From Apostichopus japonicus (taxonomy: Eukaryota > Echinodermata > Holothuroidea > Aspidochirotida > Stichopodidae): 64,000 nucleotides of DNA. The position numbers were made by a program, and so were the translations under genes. Below the pieces are notes generated by a model that saw only the letters and a program-made list of their open reading frames with translations, did not search any database and was not told the DNA's origin. The stretch covers positions 30,955,501 to 31,019,500 of the forward strand of contig NC_092568.1 in the NCBI RefSeq assembly GCF_037975245.1. Direction: 5' to 3'. Below are positions 10,701-23,500 of this stretch, one piece after another. Each line of letters starts with the position of its first letter. Positions within the stretch are counted from its first letter, which is position 1.

Positions 10701-13231
10701 AGCTATTAGATGGTTTTCCTCATACATTTAGGTTTTTGATAGTGTGCGTATTACCACATTCAGTTTGAGCTAGCTATTAGATGGTTTTATTAAATATCTT
10801 TGTTTTTTATTGTGTGTGTATAACCACATTCAGTTTGAGCTAGCTATTAGATGGTTTTATTTACATATCTATGTTTTATATTGTGTGTGTATTACCACAT
10901 GCAGTTTGAGCTAGCTATTAGATGGTTTTATTAAATATCTTTGTTTTTTATTGTGTGTGTATTACCATATACAGTTGAGCTAGCTATTAGATGGTTTTAT
11001 TTACATATCTATGTTTTATATTGTGTGTGTATTACCACATGCAGTTTGAGCTAGCTATTAGATGGTTTTATTTACATATCTTTGTTTTTTATTGTGTGTG
11101 TATTACCATATATACAGTTGAGCTAGCTATTAGATGGTTTAATTTACATATCTCTGTTTTTGATAGTGTGTTTATGACCACATTCAGTTTGAACTAGCTA
11201 TTACATGGTTTTATTTACATATCTATGTTTTTTATTGTGTGTGTATAACCACATTCAGTTTGAGCTAGCTATTAGATGGTTTTCTTTACATATCTATGTT
11301 TTTTATTGTGTGTGTATTACCATATACAGTTGAGCTAGCTATTAGATGGTTTTATTTACATATCTATGTTTTTGATAGTGTGTGTATGACCACATTCAGT
11401 TATGAATGTATCTAGTTGTGCCTCTGACAGTTTTGTCTTACCATTACCGTATTTTACAGATGGGTGAGATATCTGAAACGGTACGACGACACTTACCAGA
11501 TCGAGGAGCAGCCCGAGGAGCAGCCTGAGGAAGGTAATTGATATACACTCGTGCAACCTCTCTTCTCAAAATCACTGTATACTGCAGCATCATCACATGG
11601 TGTAAGTTTTAATGTCTTGAATCCATGAAATGGTAAACAGATTTCTGCCCTAAAAAGAACAGTCCCTTCCCCCACTCCCTATTAAGGGAATAAATGTTTT
11701 AGCATCCCTCCTTGCACTAACTGTTAACATCAGTTATGTACATCAACTTGTCTGACATTTCATCAAATGGGGCAGAACTACCCAAACATCTAAAAACAAA
11801 ATTTAAGCTTCCTTTTATATCCTCATTTTGTGATTGGGGAGTTTTCAAATATAATTGAAGGTGAAATTTAACACTGAAATTCGTTTTGATCTAATAACAT
11901 TGATGCGAAATGTAATTTAATAAACAGATCTATAACTTATGAACAAGACATCTTCTGATATCATGAGATTTTATGGTTTGATGCAACTACTGCAGAACAT
12001 TGATTGATCGAGTGGTTAGTTAAACTGTGTTTCATCAAAAATGGATTGCAATTATTTGAAATGAGAAAATATGGTAATTTAAAATGGTCAAGTTTTTTTC
12101 ATTGAAGAATGTGAGGAGAAGCCATATGAAACTTATTAATTAAAATGTTTTAGGAAACCTGACACAAGTTTGAGAGTGAGGGGCCGGGGCCAGATAAATC
12201 AATGCTGTGATATGTATTTGGGGGCAGGGTGTTTGGGGCCTGGCACTTAATACAAATCAAACCAAGTTACTAATGATCAGAGCTGCTTATATTTCAAGTG
12301 TTTTGAATGTCATTAAATTGCTCAATCATCTATCAGTATGGGTTTTCAGTATTTATTATCGCTTTGATAAATTTAAAGCATTCTCACACTATAGGAAGCT
12401 ATGCAGAGTCTGGTGTCTATTGCTTTGCCACAAGAGGTGGTGGGGAGGAGGTGGTGGGGAGGAGGTGGTGGAGTGGAGGTGGTGTGGAGGTGGTGGAGAG
12501 GAGGTGGTGGGGAGGAGGTGGTGGTGAAGAGGAGGAGGTGGTATGGAGGTGGTGGAGAGGAGGTGGTGGAGTAGTTATTGTTTGTTTCTCATTACTGATC
12601 ATCTTAATCGGGTGTAGATGATCATTTTTTTCTATCTATGGTGGCATGAGTTCTGTGAGAACTGCAACATACGTTTAGTCATGTCAACATGTTGATGACA
12701 GTCACCTTACACAGTAGAACAATGAAAGGAACCAGGAAAATATGAATTTAAGTCTCATGTTTGTCTGTCAAAAGTATTTTGTTTTGTTTACTTTTGTTGC
12801 TCACAGTAATATTAATTTGTTGTCCATTGGTTTTAATATTATTTCATTGTTTTGTTGTTGTGGTTACTAATCGCACATAACACATTGCTTAAATAACCTG
12901 CATTCGTGAAATACATTAAAGTGAGCAATCAACTAGGGTGAGCATCACTCACTGTTTTGCCAGTGTATGTGTGAACTTGTATGTGACTTGCATTTTATAT
13001 CCATGAAGTATCTAGTTAATGCTCTGATTATTACATTGACTGCTACTATGAGCATCCTAGATGATTTGGATAACAGATCAGATTGAGGTAAGCCTTGGGT
13101 GGGGTTACTGTATCTTGAGGGGTGGGGGGAGGGGGAAGAAAAAAAAAGGACAAAACATTGCAGCAGCAGAAATCATTGGATTTATGAATTTTCTTGCAGA
13201 TCCACCATTAACAGAAGAAGGAAGCTTTTAA
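7621..13231 (+). CDS. SLC46-family proton-coupled folate transporter-like MFS protein, C-terminal part (4 exons)
   Basis: This is a plasma- or endolysosomal-membrane solute carrier of the major facilitator superfamily, SLC46 branch; family members move folates, heme-like compounds or other organic anions with protons. Four exons join in frame: 7621-7704, 8136-8295, 11460-11533 and 13200-13231, giving 115 residues and a stop. The signature RAMLSKLVAPSEQG followed by LFAF...FN.VYPATL closely matches the segment around TM10-TM11 of human SLC46A1 (compare RAKLSKLV..TEQGALF and FNSLYPATL). A further hydrophobic stretch (GGGLVYLLMAGLLVIPVALL) is TM12. A charged cytosolic tail with a duplicated EEQP motif follows. 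All junctions are GT-AG with matching phases. The N-terminal TM segments must lie upstream; I found no convincing exon in 1-7620. Family assignment is firm, but A1, A2 and A3 orthology cannot be resolved from this part. The gene converges on MRPL4. Confidence 0.86.
8136..8295 (+). CDS. SLC46-like exon b (TM11-TM12)
   Basis: The 160 bp exon completes the glycine codon and encodes SLFAFTAAMETITGF, then FNAVYPATL, then the hydrophobic TM12 stretch. The acceptor is TTCACTATAG and the donor is TGAT|GTAAGTAA. Reading on past the donor gives an immediate stop, which supports the splice. Confidence 0.9.
8365..8757. repeat. Degenerate tandem repeat with GGCTACTATG units and TTA microsatellite
   Basis: About six imperfect units combine ATTATTATT, GGCTACTATG, AAACAAACCTCCAGAAATAT and TTTAATTCTC in order. 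It begins some 70 bp after the donor of SLC46 exon b. Confidence 0.8.
10695..11404. repeat. Minisatellite, 10 copies of a ~70 bp unit
   Basis: The unit contains GAGCTAGCTATTAGATGG, then TTTTATTTACATATCT, ATTGTGTGTGTATTACCA and CATTCAGTTT. Copies begin near 10698, 10768, 10838, 10908, 10977, 11048, 11120, 11191, 11262 and 11333. It lies in the intron before SLC46 exon c, ending about 55 bp from that acceptor. Confidence 0.95.
11460..11533 (+). CDS. SLC46-like exon c (cytosolic tail)
   Basis: The 74 bp exon gives WVRYLKRYDDTYQIEEQ, then a repeated acidic EEQPEEQPEE stretch. The acceptor ATTTTACAG follows the 70 bp minisatellite by about 55 bp; the donor is GAAG|GTAATT. Phases on both sides fit the neighbouring exons. 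Confidence 0.82.
12434..12570 (+). repeat. GGT/GGA-rich low-complexity tract
   Basis: Nearly pure G, A and T built from GGAGGTGGTG units. It could form G-quadruplexes on the plus strand. It lies in the last SLC46 intron. Confidence 0.9.
13200..13231 (+). CDS. SLC46-like terminal exon d
   Basis: The exon adds DPPLTEEGSF and TAA after the acceptor TTCTTGCAG, in phase with exon c. It is short, so it rests on phase, splice signal and a plausible acidic C-terminus, not on homology. Confidence 0.7.
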
Positions 13232-14530
13232 GAACCATTTGATATAACTGCAGCCTAGATTGAATCTCGCAGCTTGCATAATAGAGTACACTGCTATTTG
13301 CTGTTTGTTTTTAACTGGTCTTAATTTAAAGCTTATTATTTTTGGAAGATGTATTCCTGTGCGTTCATTTTATTCTACAGTGTATTATAATGTAGTACAT
13401 GTGTTGGAAAGTATTCAGATGTTTCTTTAAGCTTTTATTTAAATTCCTTTTGTAGTAATATCTGGTTCCTGCTCCTCCTAAAAACATTTTAAGTTAAAGC
13501 CATTGATGCACAGAGACTAATGTATCCTCTCCCCCTGTCCCCTCTCCCCCACCACGCTGATTGAATTATTGGATGTCACTGGGTTATGTCAGGAGAGGAT
13601 GCTGTTAGGGTGGGGTTTGGGAGGGGGGGTGGTTGGAGACTACATAACCTTTCTTCTTCATTTTGCTCCTTCATTTTGCTTCTTCTTTTTCGGCTAGTAT
13701 CATTATGCACCTTGTTCCGCTCAATAGTAAACTTGATATTATTTTTAGAGGGATGGGAACCCTCTTTCATAGCCCTCCTCCAGGACCCTTGTGGACCTCT
13801 GTCACTCCTGGCTAATTGTTATTTGTTCATTCTGGATGCTCTCTGGATGACATGATATTACTTATTTCATGTAGAATAGTCTTTTGTTATCAGTTCCATC
13901 CCTTGTGAATACTAAAGAGGTCAGCTACATTCACTTAAAGTGAACTTCTGAGATTTCATTCTATCTAGAACATTTTGAAGTTGGGTTATTGGTCAGTCTA
14001 TTTAGTGGTTAATCTTTATGCTACCAGTTGGATATTACTAGCATTTTCTAACATAGACCCTTTTATAGACATAAAAATTGGTTACAACCTTGAAAAACTT
14101 GGTAAGAGCATTATACAAAATATTGACAAAACTTTATACTTCAATATTTTTTTCACCCAAAAGGCATTTTTAAAAAGGTCAGGCTTTGTTATATTCAAAT
14201 TCAAGACAATTTATGTTTAAATTGTTCTTTTTCTGTTTGTAGTAAATGGTTTGATATTATACAGCTTTTGTAGTTTATCAGACAACTCACCCTTTCACCT
14301 TTATTAAATACCAGTGTTACCATGGTTTCATTAATTGAAACAATTATCAGTACTCAAATCATATATTTGTAGATTTCGTAGTTCTTGTTTTGTGCTATTA
14401 ATGTTATACTTCTCTTTTAAATGTGCGCTTAAATCGCTTTGTTTCTTTCATTTACACTTTTGAAGCAAAGATACTCTGAAGGTGGTAGGTGCCATGGATG
14501 TAAACATTGCTGTGTTCTGAGGGATGTGTT

Positions 14531-14547
14531 GGGGGGGGGGGGGGGGG
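14531..14547 (+). repeat. Poly-G run, 17 bases
   Basis: This is the longest of 12 G runs of at least 9 bases on the plus strand. Others start at 9435, 9929, 10450, 14731, 15632, 16557, 17208, 19618, 27472, 59507 and 61293. Confidence 0.95.
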
Positions 14548-17500
14548 AGTGGGACTGTGCTGAGGCTTCTATGGGTCCACTGTGGACATTTTTAATATTA
14601 TGAAAAATGTTTGTGTATTCCAAGCCTACTTCTGCCACCTTGTTCTAGACTATGGGAGTAAATTAAAATTTTCTTGTATTTTTATGCCCCATTAGCAATG
14701 CCTCTGGATTTCCAGTAGATGCCAGGAGAAGGGGGGGGGGTGTGGGGAGGGGAATGGGCAGAGGGGATATTATACTATGCTGTAGGGGTCAATTTGTCCA
14801 AATATTTAATTTGATGTACAATGATTGTAAACTAGGAATATGAAATGATTTTCATGATGAATGACATCAGTAGTTGTTATGTTTGTAAACTGCTTGCATT
14901 CCATTTTTAACATATGCCTTCATTTTAGAGTTGGGCCCCCTGCTACAGAAATATCATGTAAGGTTGATCATAAGGGCTGTAATCCTATAGATATAGTGGG
15001 GGAATGAGTGAAATGTGGGCTAGGTGGTGGGGGAAGTGGGGGGAGGCATTTATTGTAGGGATTCATTATATTAATTTCAACAGATGTGGGCTAAAAGAGC
15101 GCTGACGTCGGCAGAATTCTCAAAAGATATTTATTTCTTCATGGTTAGCTGTATCATTGCAAGTTTAACGTGCAAATTTTCTGAAAAGGAGCAACGACCC
15201 ACAACCCTCCACCCCCGCTCCCCTTTTCATAACATATAATATTATGGTTGCATTTAATGCTACTTGAATCAGATCTTATCATTGGTTTTGAGAGCCTGAG
15301 GAGGGAGATCTGTTAGTCTTTTGTAGGCTAAGTGACTCTCTCACAGAATCAGGCATGTGGAAGAAATTATTCAGTTCTCTCGGGACATTACAAGATTTTT
15401 TGTCATAGGATAGGATGGCCTTTTGACAACTTTTATCAGTTTTTTGGCAGTCAGAGAATTGTATAAATTAATACATAAAGTTGATCTCTTATCAAATTGT
15501 TACATGTTTTCCTGATTAATTTATCTCTGCGTTGGCTTTGCACTTATTAAACTTTTACGATACCGGAATATGCCAGATATCTCCAGATATGATCAATTCA
15601 AAGTTTTATTTAACCATGTTAGGATAGAAAAGGGGGGGGGGGGGAGAATTGAACCCATTACATGGAAGTATTTAGTACTTTGGGTCATTTTTCTCTTTGG
15701 AGGCTGTTTTAATCCCTATTGTAATGATTTGGCATCTGGTGTTATAAGCTATGCGGGAAAAGAAAAGTGCACCGATTTATATGTTTTAGCCAAAGATTTT
15801 ATGCGATTTAGATTCATTGGAGATGCCTACGAAAGAGAAACCAAAACAGCGTTATGTCTAGTAAGTTTTATTAGCATTAGAATAAGAAAAACAAACAATA
15901 ATAATAATACTGCAGTATTTTACCAATTTGGCATCTTGTATTATAAGGTATGATCCCAAATAAAATGCAGGTACACTTGACATTGTATATGAAAATGCCA
16001 ACAATTTACAAGCAATCCAGTTGAGAGGTTTTTTTATTCACTAGAGAGTACAAATTAATTATAAAAAAAAGAATTAAAAAAAGAAAAAGATACATCAATA
16101 TGGTAGTGTGCTGCACTAAGGGTTATGCAAGAAATAAGTTTTCATGAATATTCATGACTTTGTTTGTGATTACTTGCATAACTAAGCCATACTATACCAT
16201 GCTGAAATCTACAATCTTAAATTTGTAACAGTATTTTTGCTTGAAACTCAGTGTAAGTCAAAAGCTGGGATGAATAATTTTGGTGATTGGGTAATAGGAG
16301 GGATCACGTGATGGGAGAAGAGGGGGTGTTGATGGGAATGGGGTGATGGGACTGGAAGAAGCATGCATAGACATGTGGAAAATTGAAACTAACAGAGTTA
16401 ATGAGAAAGGGTTGGTTTTTAATTGATGAGAGTAGGTTCTAAATCCAGTAAGAAGTGTATATTTCATAGATATTATTAAAATATTAGATGCATGTTTGAC
16501 ATATTACTGAGCAGTCTGATAAACTGGAGGAAGGGGGTGGGAATGAGGTTGGGGGTGGGGGGGGGGTATAATGATACAATCTGATCTGATAAATCATAAA
16601 ACTATATTATGCAATTGTTTACACTTTGTCAATATTCTTAATAAGAAAATTGAAAATTGAAAAGATGATATTAAATGTCATATCAGTTATAGAAATATCA
16701 ATAAATGAAACTTCTCATTACAGCATAAGAAGATTGAGTCATTTTTTATTTCATCTCTCCTTTATGTCCTACTTTCCAGTAGTAATGTGAAGAGCACTTT
16801 ATTTTGATTGTTCCTGTCATGAGTTTCAATTGTTTTAATTACTAACATCCTTATGATTTCCTGCAACAGAACTGATTCAAGAATGTCAATATTAATTTCC
16901 TGGTGGCCTAGTCTTTTTTTATGTTCTGTGTACTTTTCTAAATTTTTAAATTTTTTTTGGGTCAACGTTAAAATGTTAAGAGTCCTGTTACACATCATTA
17001 ACACTTCTTTAGAGAGGTTTGTCCATTCACCTCCTTGAAGATCATTTTCAACATCACATTTGGTGTCCTCAACACCAGTTTTATGCAACCCCAGTTTTGG
17101 CTTTCATATCTTTGGAAACCTTCTGATAAGGAAAAAAAGTTTTGTTTCTCATCAACAGTTTTGGTTTCAAGAAGGTACTTTATATGTTAATTTTCTGGAG
17201 AGGGAAAGGGGGGGGGGAATAATTAAACAGGAGATGGGGGGGTCATTTATATTTTCTTTGTACCAACTTACAAGTTTGATCTGTGAGTGATATGAATGTC
17301 TTAGTAATATGAGGTTGGGGGAGTGGGTGTGAAAGTTCCTGGTCATCTATAAGTATAGATGTGTGTACTACTGGCAGGTAGAGGTTTAAAGGCCTGTCAC
17401 ATTCTAATATGCCACAAATGGAAATTAAAATCTCCATTTTCAATGAGACCGGACAGAGCTTTATCAGCTTCATCAAGCTAGGGGTATTTATGAACTGAAC

Positions 17501-19944
17501 TAAATTCCAATCAGATTGTCTTCATAGAGAGGATAATTTCCTAGCTTGCTTTAATGATGTAGTTCTTACTGTCGCCACTGTAGGCCGCACCTAGCAGTTT
17601 TGGGTCTGGAGATGAAAGATTTGTTGCTAACTTCCGTGCTTTCTTAGAGTGACTTTTATTTGTTGCCCCTGTCACTTTATATTTATCCCTGCATAGAGGT
17701 AACTGTTGACCTACATACTTTCATGTTTTTAGTGTTTATTTTTCCAGTGATCCTGTTCGGAGGCTTTTCTGATTCTATCAATGACACTCAAATGAGAATT
17801 AAGCCGGCTGGTTTATTGGGAGGTCTCCAAAACAATTAAACAATCTCTTTGTATGGTACCTGACAAGATTGGTAAATTTTTGTGATTGGTAATCTTTCGG
17901 TTTAGGTAATGTATATGAACATGATACACACATGACAAATAAGAGGGACATGATATGACGATACCAAAAAGTACGGATAAACCAAGGAATGATAAATTGC
18001 TGAGAAAAACCAGAGAACCAGTCCTTTCACTAATTCGTAAAGAATAATGTCAATTCTTGTGATTTATGTTCTGCCTCCATTGATCTTTTAAACTATAGAT
18101 GTAACATTAGTAGCGTTGTGCTATTATCTTTGTGTGCCATCCCTTCTTTACCTATATGCTTTCCTGTATAACATTTTGTGAACTTCTTTTAATTTCTATT
18201 TAGGTTTAGTCACTATTATTTCCCTTAATTTTCTTCTATTCAATTTTTAAAAAGCGATAGGAATTAATGTTTTTAATTTTTGCCAAGGCAGAAAGCAATT
18301 TGATGCAATTGCATGTGATGCCTTTGCATGAAAAAACTGGAAGTCAAAAAGCCAAGCTTGGATGAACTTAATAAGTGATAAAAAGTGGCATGTGGGTGGG
18401 GGTGGGGGGAGATGAGGGAATTCTAAATCTCCCCCTATCTGATTTAAGTTGGGTCATGGACCTTTACGGAAGGGCCAGAGCTGCCGCAAGGATTTAATAA
18501 AGGAGGGGAGGGCGACCCTGAGGTCTTTGTTCATTTTGTTGACATCCTGCTTACCTGTACATGACAACTCAATCTTTAACACCCTTTGGCCAGTAATACC
18601 CAATATGACAGATATTTCTAATTTGCAAGACCATAGCAAAATATGCTTAAAAATTCCAATGACTTCATGATGAACCAGAATGCAAAAACGCATTGTGGTT
18701 TCGATGATGTAACATGAGCAGTTTTCTTCATGAATCTGACAGTGAGGGTGTACATTTACAATTTGGCCTGCCACTGAACATTCTAAATAGATGTGGCCAA
18801 TGAGAAGAGGTGACAAACAATCACACAAAGAAGAAGAAAATGCACATGTTTATAGTTTCACACTCTTGTAATTTGCATCTCTGTTTCTTAGCAAAAATCA
18901 TTTTAACAAGATTAATTAGTTGTTTATTTAACATTTAAAAAAAATAAACAGCTGGGAAATTCAAAAAAACAGAAACACCCTAAAGAACCTTATTTTGACA
19001 GGGTTTGTGGTAGTTTTAAGGTACATTTTTGGAGATGTAGACATCCCATTTGATAGTTCAACTTGTATTTTCTTTAAGCAGCATATTGAAAATATTTCAA
19101 TGATCAACATACAAATGCAATGATCAACATACAAATGCTATCTAGTTACTTTGAATAGGATATAACCTTTGACCTTCTCACAATGACAGCATTCGTGAAA
19201 GTTACTTTTGAGTGTTGTTAAATACTGTCTATGGAGACATGCTAGGTTCCTAGGGTAAAACACTGATTACTGTCTTTCAACAGCATAAAAGAGGGAAAAG
19301 GACTTAGACGGCAGAGTTCTTGAATGAACCTGAGATAAGAGACTCAAGGATACACAGAATGAAAGATTCTTTATACAAGAATCTGATCATCTAATACATT
19401 AGCTGTTAGCTAAGCTCCAATTGATTGAATCAAAGAAAACATGAAAATACAACCAAAGAGTTGTTTTATTCCATATTTGTTTAAACAAGCCTGTGCAACA
19501 TGAAAGATCATTGTAAACTAGAATAATCTTTGCTGTCCAAAAACATCTCAGCATCACCATAAATAGAAATGTGGCAGAAATTGATGGCCAGGGTAAGAAG
19601 TCAATTGTTTGTTGGGTGGGGGGGGGGGAGGGAGGGAGAGGTAGTATTGAAGCCTACTGAACATTACTTGTTACAATCAAAACCACTTTCATAAATATGT
19701 AAAGATTTCCTTTAAATTGTATACAAAAGATAGCTTTCATATTCTAGTCATTGATGTTTATTGTTGGAGATTGGACAAGCAATGAGTGGATGATAGAGGG
19801 CGGTAGGGAAGGTTCACTTTTGAGTGTCAGCTAAACAGCCTTTACCGTACATCAAATATATCTCACTTTACCCATACTTCATCCAACATAATAGTAACAC
19901 AGATGTCAATTGCTATTCCTAGTTAGGGATTCAGGTATCTTGTT

Positions 19945-19950
19945 TTTATT
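19945..19950 (-). promoter_or_regulatory. MRPL4: Possible MRPL4 polyadenylation signal
   Basis: An AATAAA on the minus strand about 407 bp after the MRPL4 stop codon is the first one I see. Chance occurrence is likely in sequence this AT-rich. Confidence 0.3.
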
Positions 19951-20356
19951 CTGCCTCTCGTATAGCTTCCAGCCTCAAGCCGTACACTACTGATATACTG
20001 ATACGTTGTGATTCAGTCAGTAAGCAACTGCACCTACTGGAATCACTAAATCTATCCATGCCACATTGTAGCAATTCCACATTCCTTTGTTTGCTAATCT
20101 AAGCTCATTCGTGGATTAGTATGGGTATTAAACTGACCTTTATAGACGCTTGATATCAAATGTAAATCATATTCAGTAAACAAAGGCTCAGGACATAATT
20201 CCGCTCTCTGACAAGAGATAAAGTATTACTTGTGAGAGCTTTCCGTAAACTGCACTCTCACCACCAAATGACAAACCTAGTTTGCCCAGGATCGACAAAG
20301 CGTCCTCTGTTCTCGTATTTATATTTTCCAGAGCCCTAAGACTACAGGATCCTTCT

Positions 20357-20550
20357 TCATTCTTTTGATGAATAACTCCTTCCTCTGTGAGGATCCATCT
20401 TCAGCTGTGATCTTAAAATTGGTAGGTCCTGTCTTAAATCTGGGCTCCCATACTGTTTTGTAAAGAACATTAAACGCAGCTCCAAAAAGTTGACAGCATC
20501 CAAAGTCATCACAATAGTTTCATGTTTCAAGAGACTGTAGCAATTGAGCC
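20357..20550 (-). CDS. MRPL4: MRPL4 exon 9 (C-terminus and stop)
   Basis: The exon encodes [20 protein letters not shown] and continues to a TGA at 20357-20359; human has [20 protein letters not shown]. The acceptor is TGTTTCCACAG. The tail after residue 295 is basic and not conserved. Confidence 0.93.
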
Positions 20551-23500
20551 CTGTGGAAACAGTGACAGAGAAAACAACATACAAGAGAGGAAAATCTATA
20601 AATAATATTACAGTATTCTGAACTTAGTGACAAAAAAAAGGTGTTCTAGGACACTTCATCAAGGCTACTTCCACAACGTGATCATGGATGAGCTACAATT
20701 TTGACTCTATAACAACTACTATAACAAAAGGAAAGGTAGACACATTACTAAAATAAAGTAACTTGTTACCTTTTATAACAATAACAGATTCATTCCTATA
20801 GAAAAGTCTCAAATACAGTTTATATAGTGATGGTTACAGCTTTGGCCATACAAAGGAGGCTACATACATCTGCTATGAAGTGTGATAGGTCTAGAGATGG
20901 TCTTGGCTTTGAGAGACAAACACACGTTTAGTCAGAATTCTAAACATCTAATATTGTGACATCAGTACATTACAATAATCTGATAGAATAGCTTCTGTTC
21001 ATACACAAATGATGGTGTGCAAAAACTTACGTTGTAAATGAGACAAGGCGGTTTAAAGAGATACGATTTAACCAAAGCATGCATGTACATGTAACACATG
21101 AGGAGACTACCATATGAGGAGAATACCAGTGAAACATCCCTGACATCTAACAGATCTCCAAATATAACATCATCAACTTTAATTTAACAAAGAAACATGA
21201 ATATTGATCAAACTTGAACAATAAATCTTTAATAGCTTCCTGGACCAAATTTAGTCTCAAAACCATATCTGAAAATATATAATTTTTCAGTTGGGAGAGC
21301 ATGAGATTGCCTCCAAAAACAGAGAGACCCCCCCCCCCCCCCCTTCATACAACTGTTAGAGTTGGTACGTCTGTTAAACCATCATCCAAATGAAATCCCG
21401 ATACAATTCCTACAAAGACGAGGAAACGACTTCCTGTGTGGCTAGTATATATATTCCTCTTATATCTCTTCCTTCATGCCAAGGAATGTGGACAAAAAAC
21501 CTACATTCCTGACAACAAAAGAGGATATGGGACAGGTTTTTAAAGGTGAAGTGACATAACTATATCTGCTGTAAGCTATTTTCAATAAAACCTGCCACAA
21601 CAAGTTAAATCTGAAGAAAAGGGAACAGAAATAACAATGAAAGCAATAGGAAGTGGGCTATTGGGCCCCAGGCATGATGACCTTGATTTTTATGCTCTAC
21701 CACCAAAGGAATATTGATGAAGAATATTCTTTTCTCTTCATCTGTTTTCATCCACTTCATTTGGCAAGGACTCAAGGTTCACAAATATGTACATGCATAC
21801 TGGAATTTAACTCATTTCTTGATATCAAATCGCACAAATTCTTGATGATAAGAGAAAGAAAGTTCGGCTGTAGGACTGTGAGTATCAACTAACCACAGAG
21901 GCCTGACAGGTAGTAAACATGCTGCTTGATTTATGACATACAGAAGGACTTGGTTCAAACTGCAAGATATTTTCTCTTAAGCTCTCCAGTCCCATGTTTG
22001 AATGGTCATGTCTCAACAATCGAAGAGTTAGAGAAACATTTACAACCTAGACTGCTATCAGCGGTTCCAAGTCTTACGACATACCAAAATTAGTTTTGTG
22101 CCTGCAGTGATCCTTTAAAGTTTCATCATAACCTGTTTCTTTGTCACCAGAAGACTAACCCTTGTACTTCCACCATGATTTCAAATTGATTCCACATAAG
22201 AAAACCTATCAAAACCTCACAAAGCTGACATGGATCCTACTGCTAGACCATCGCCTGCTGCGAAAACATACGTTTTCATCCGAGATGAAAAACACAGATA
22301 TCAGAAATGAAAGCGAGAGATACACAACCTCGCTTTGATCTCTGGAGATTGCACCTGTACTGTACCTTTGGGAGCCCCTGGGGTTCCAGGTGTGAGGAAA
22401 CCCCACTCACCTTCTATTTACAAAGACAACAAACAGAAATGAATGGGTAAAAGGCCCACCCGTCTCAGGAAAAACTTGGGTTCACATAAGGGCAGACTGG
22501 TTGAAAATGTAGAATTAGATGTGACAATACTGTAGAGAGTAGACTGTATGATGTCATTCACCAAAGACAAGATGAAAAACTTCTAAATTTCAAATTGAGT
22601 TTTGTTTAGAGCTTTTCACAACTTCAAATTTCTTTGAGAGTGCTCTTTAATGGGATATTTGGCATCAGAGAACAATATTCCACACTTATTAGTTGAAAAC
22701 CCATCTTACTTAAAATATTTTGTCCATAGCTCGAGATAGGAGTTGACTGAATGTAACTTGTTTTGACCGACTCAACCTTTGACCTTGCTTCAAGAAGTGG
22801 ATCACAGGAGACCTGTGGTCTGTGGTATGTAATCATGGCAGATGTTCTTGAAAGCTAACTTACTTAATCTTCTTGTCAATTTATTCTTGAAATGTGATAC
22901 ACTTGAAATGTTTGCTTGGTTGTCAATATTCTTTGTGTTTAAAATTTCATCAAAGTGAAACTATTTTTGTGGAAATATTACTTTCCTTAGTGGAAAAAAA
23001 TAATATAAAGCTAAACATTAAAAATAGAAAAATCCTGTACAGCTCAAAATGTCATGATGACATCAATCACTCTACTGTTGCCAGATGCCTCCTTAAAGTA
23101 TCATCAAATTTAAATAAATCATAACTTTGTCATTCAAAATGCTAGGATGATGTGATTTCGATTTACATCTATGCAGAAAATTGTCATTTTTTTTTTATCA
23201 AGCTACCACCTTCAGCCACCTATAGAAGTCATCACCCACGAAAGTCAGACAACAATGATGAGAACTGCCAGAATATGTGAAATGTGAAAGACAAGTAACC
23301 TTCGTATTTATGTGACTCTTTGTAAATTACACATTTCCATTATATTGAAGAAAGCAAACTCCTGTCATTACCGCAGGAAGCATGTGCGTAGAGCAAACAG
23401 ACACATCCCTAGTGTTGTGGCGGGTTGCTTGGAACGACACAAAAACAGACTGAAAGGTAAGATGCTGATGTGCAGAATCTCAGGTGCTGAGGTTCAACAC

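Larger units (their letters stand above)
13232..20356. other. Interval between convergent SLC46-like and MRPL4 genes
   Basis: No gene was recognised. It includes 3' UTR of both genes and is dense in G runs (14531, 14731, 15632, 16557, 17208, 19618). A 19-20 bp tandem duplication (AATGATCAACATACAAATG) lies at 19100-19138. A 27 bp direct repeat beginning ATTTGGCATCT lies near 15726 and 15926. Confidence 0.5.

Noticed and set aside
10991-11197. ORF with ELAIRWF repeats
   Set aside because: Read from the 70 bp intronic minisatellite.
12207-12621. Gly/Trp-rich plus ORFs and Pro/Ser/His-rich minus ORF
   Set aside because: Produced by the GGT/GGA low-complexity tract, which lacks stops in several frames.
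15570-15953. 127-codon ORF as a whole gene
   Set aside because: It runs through a 13-base G run, which is hypermutable and would break a real frame; only its 3' half is mentioned as a weak finding.
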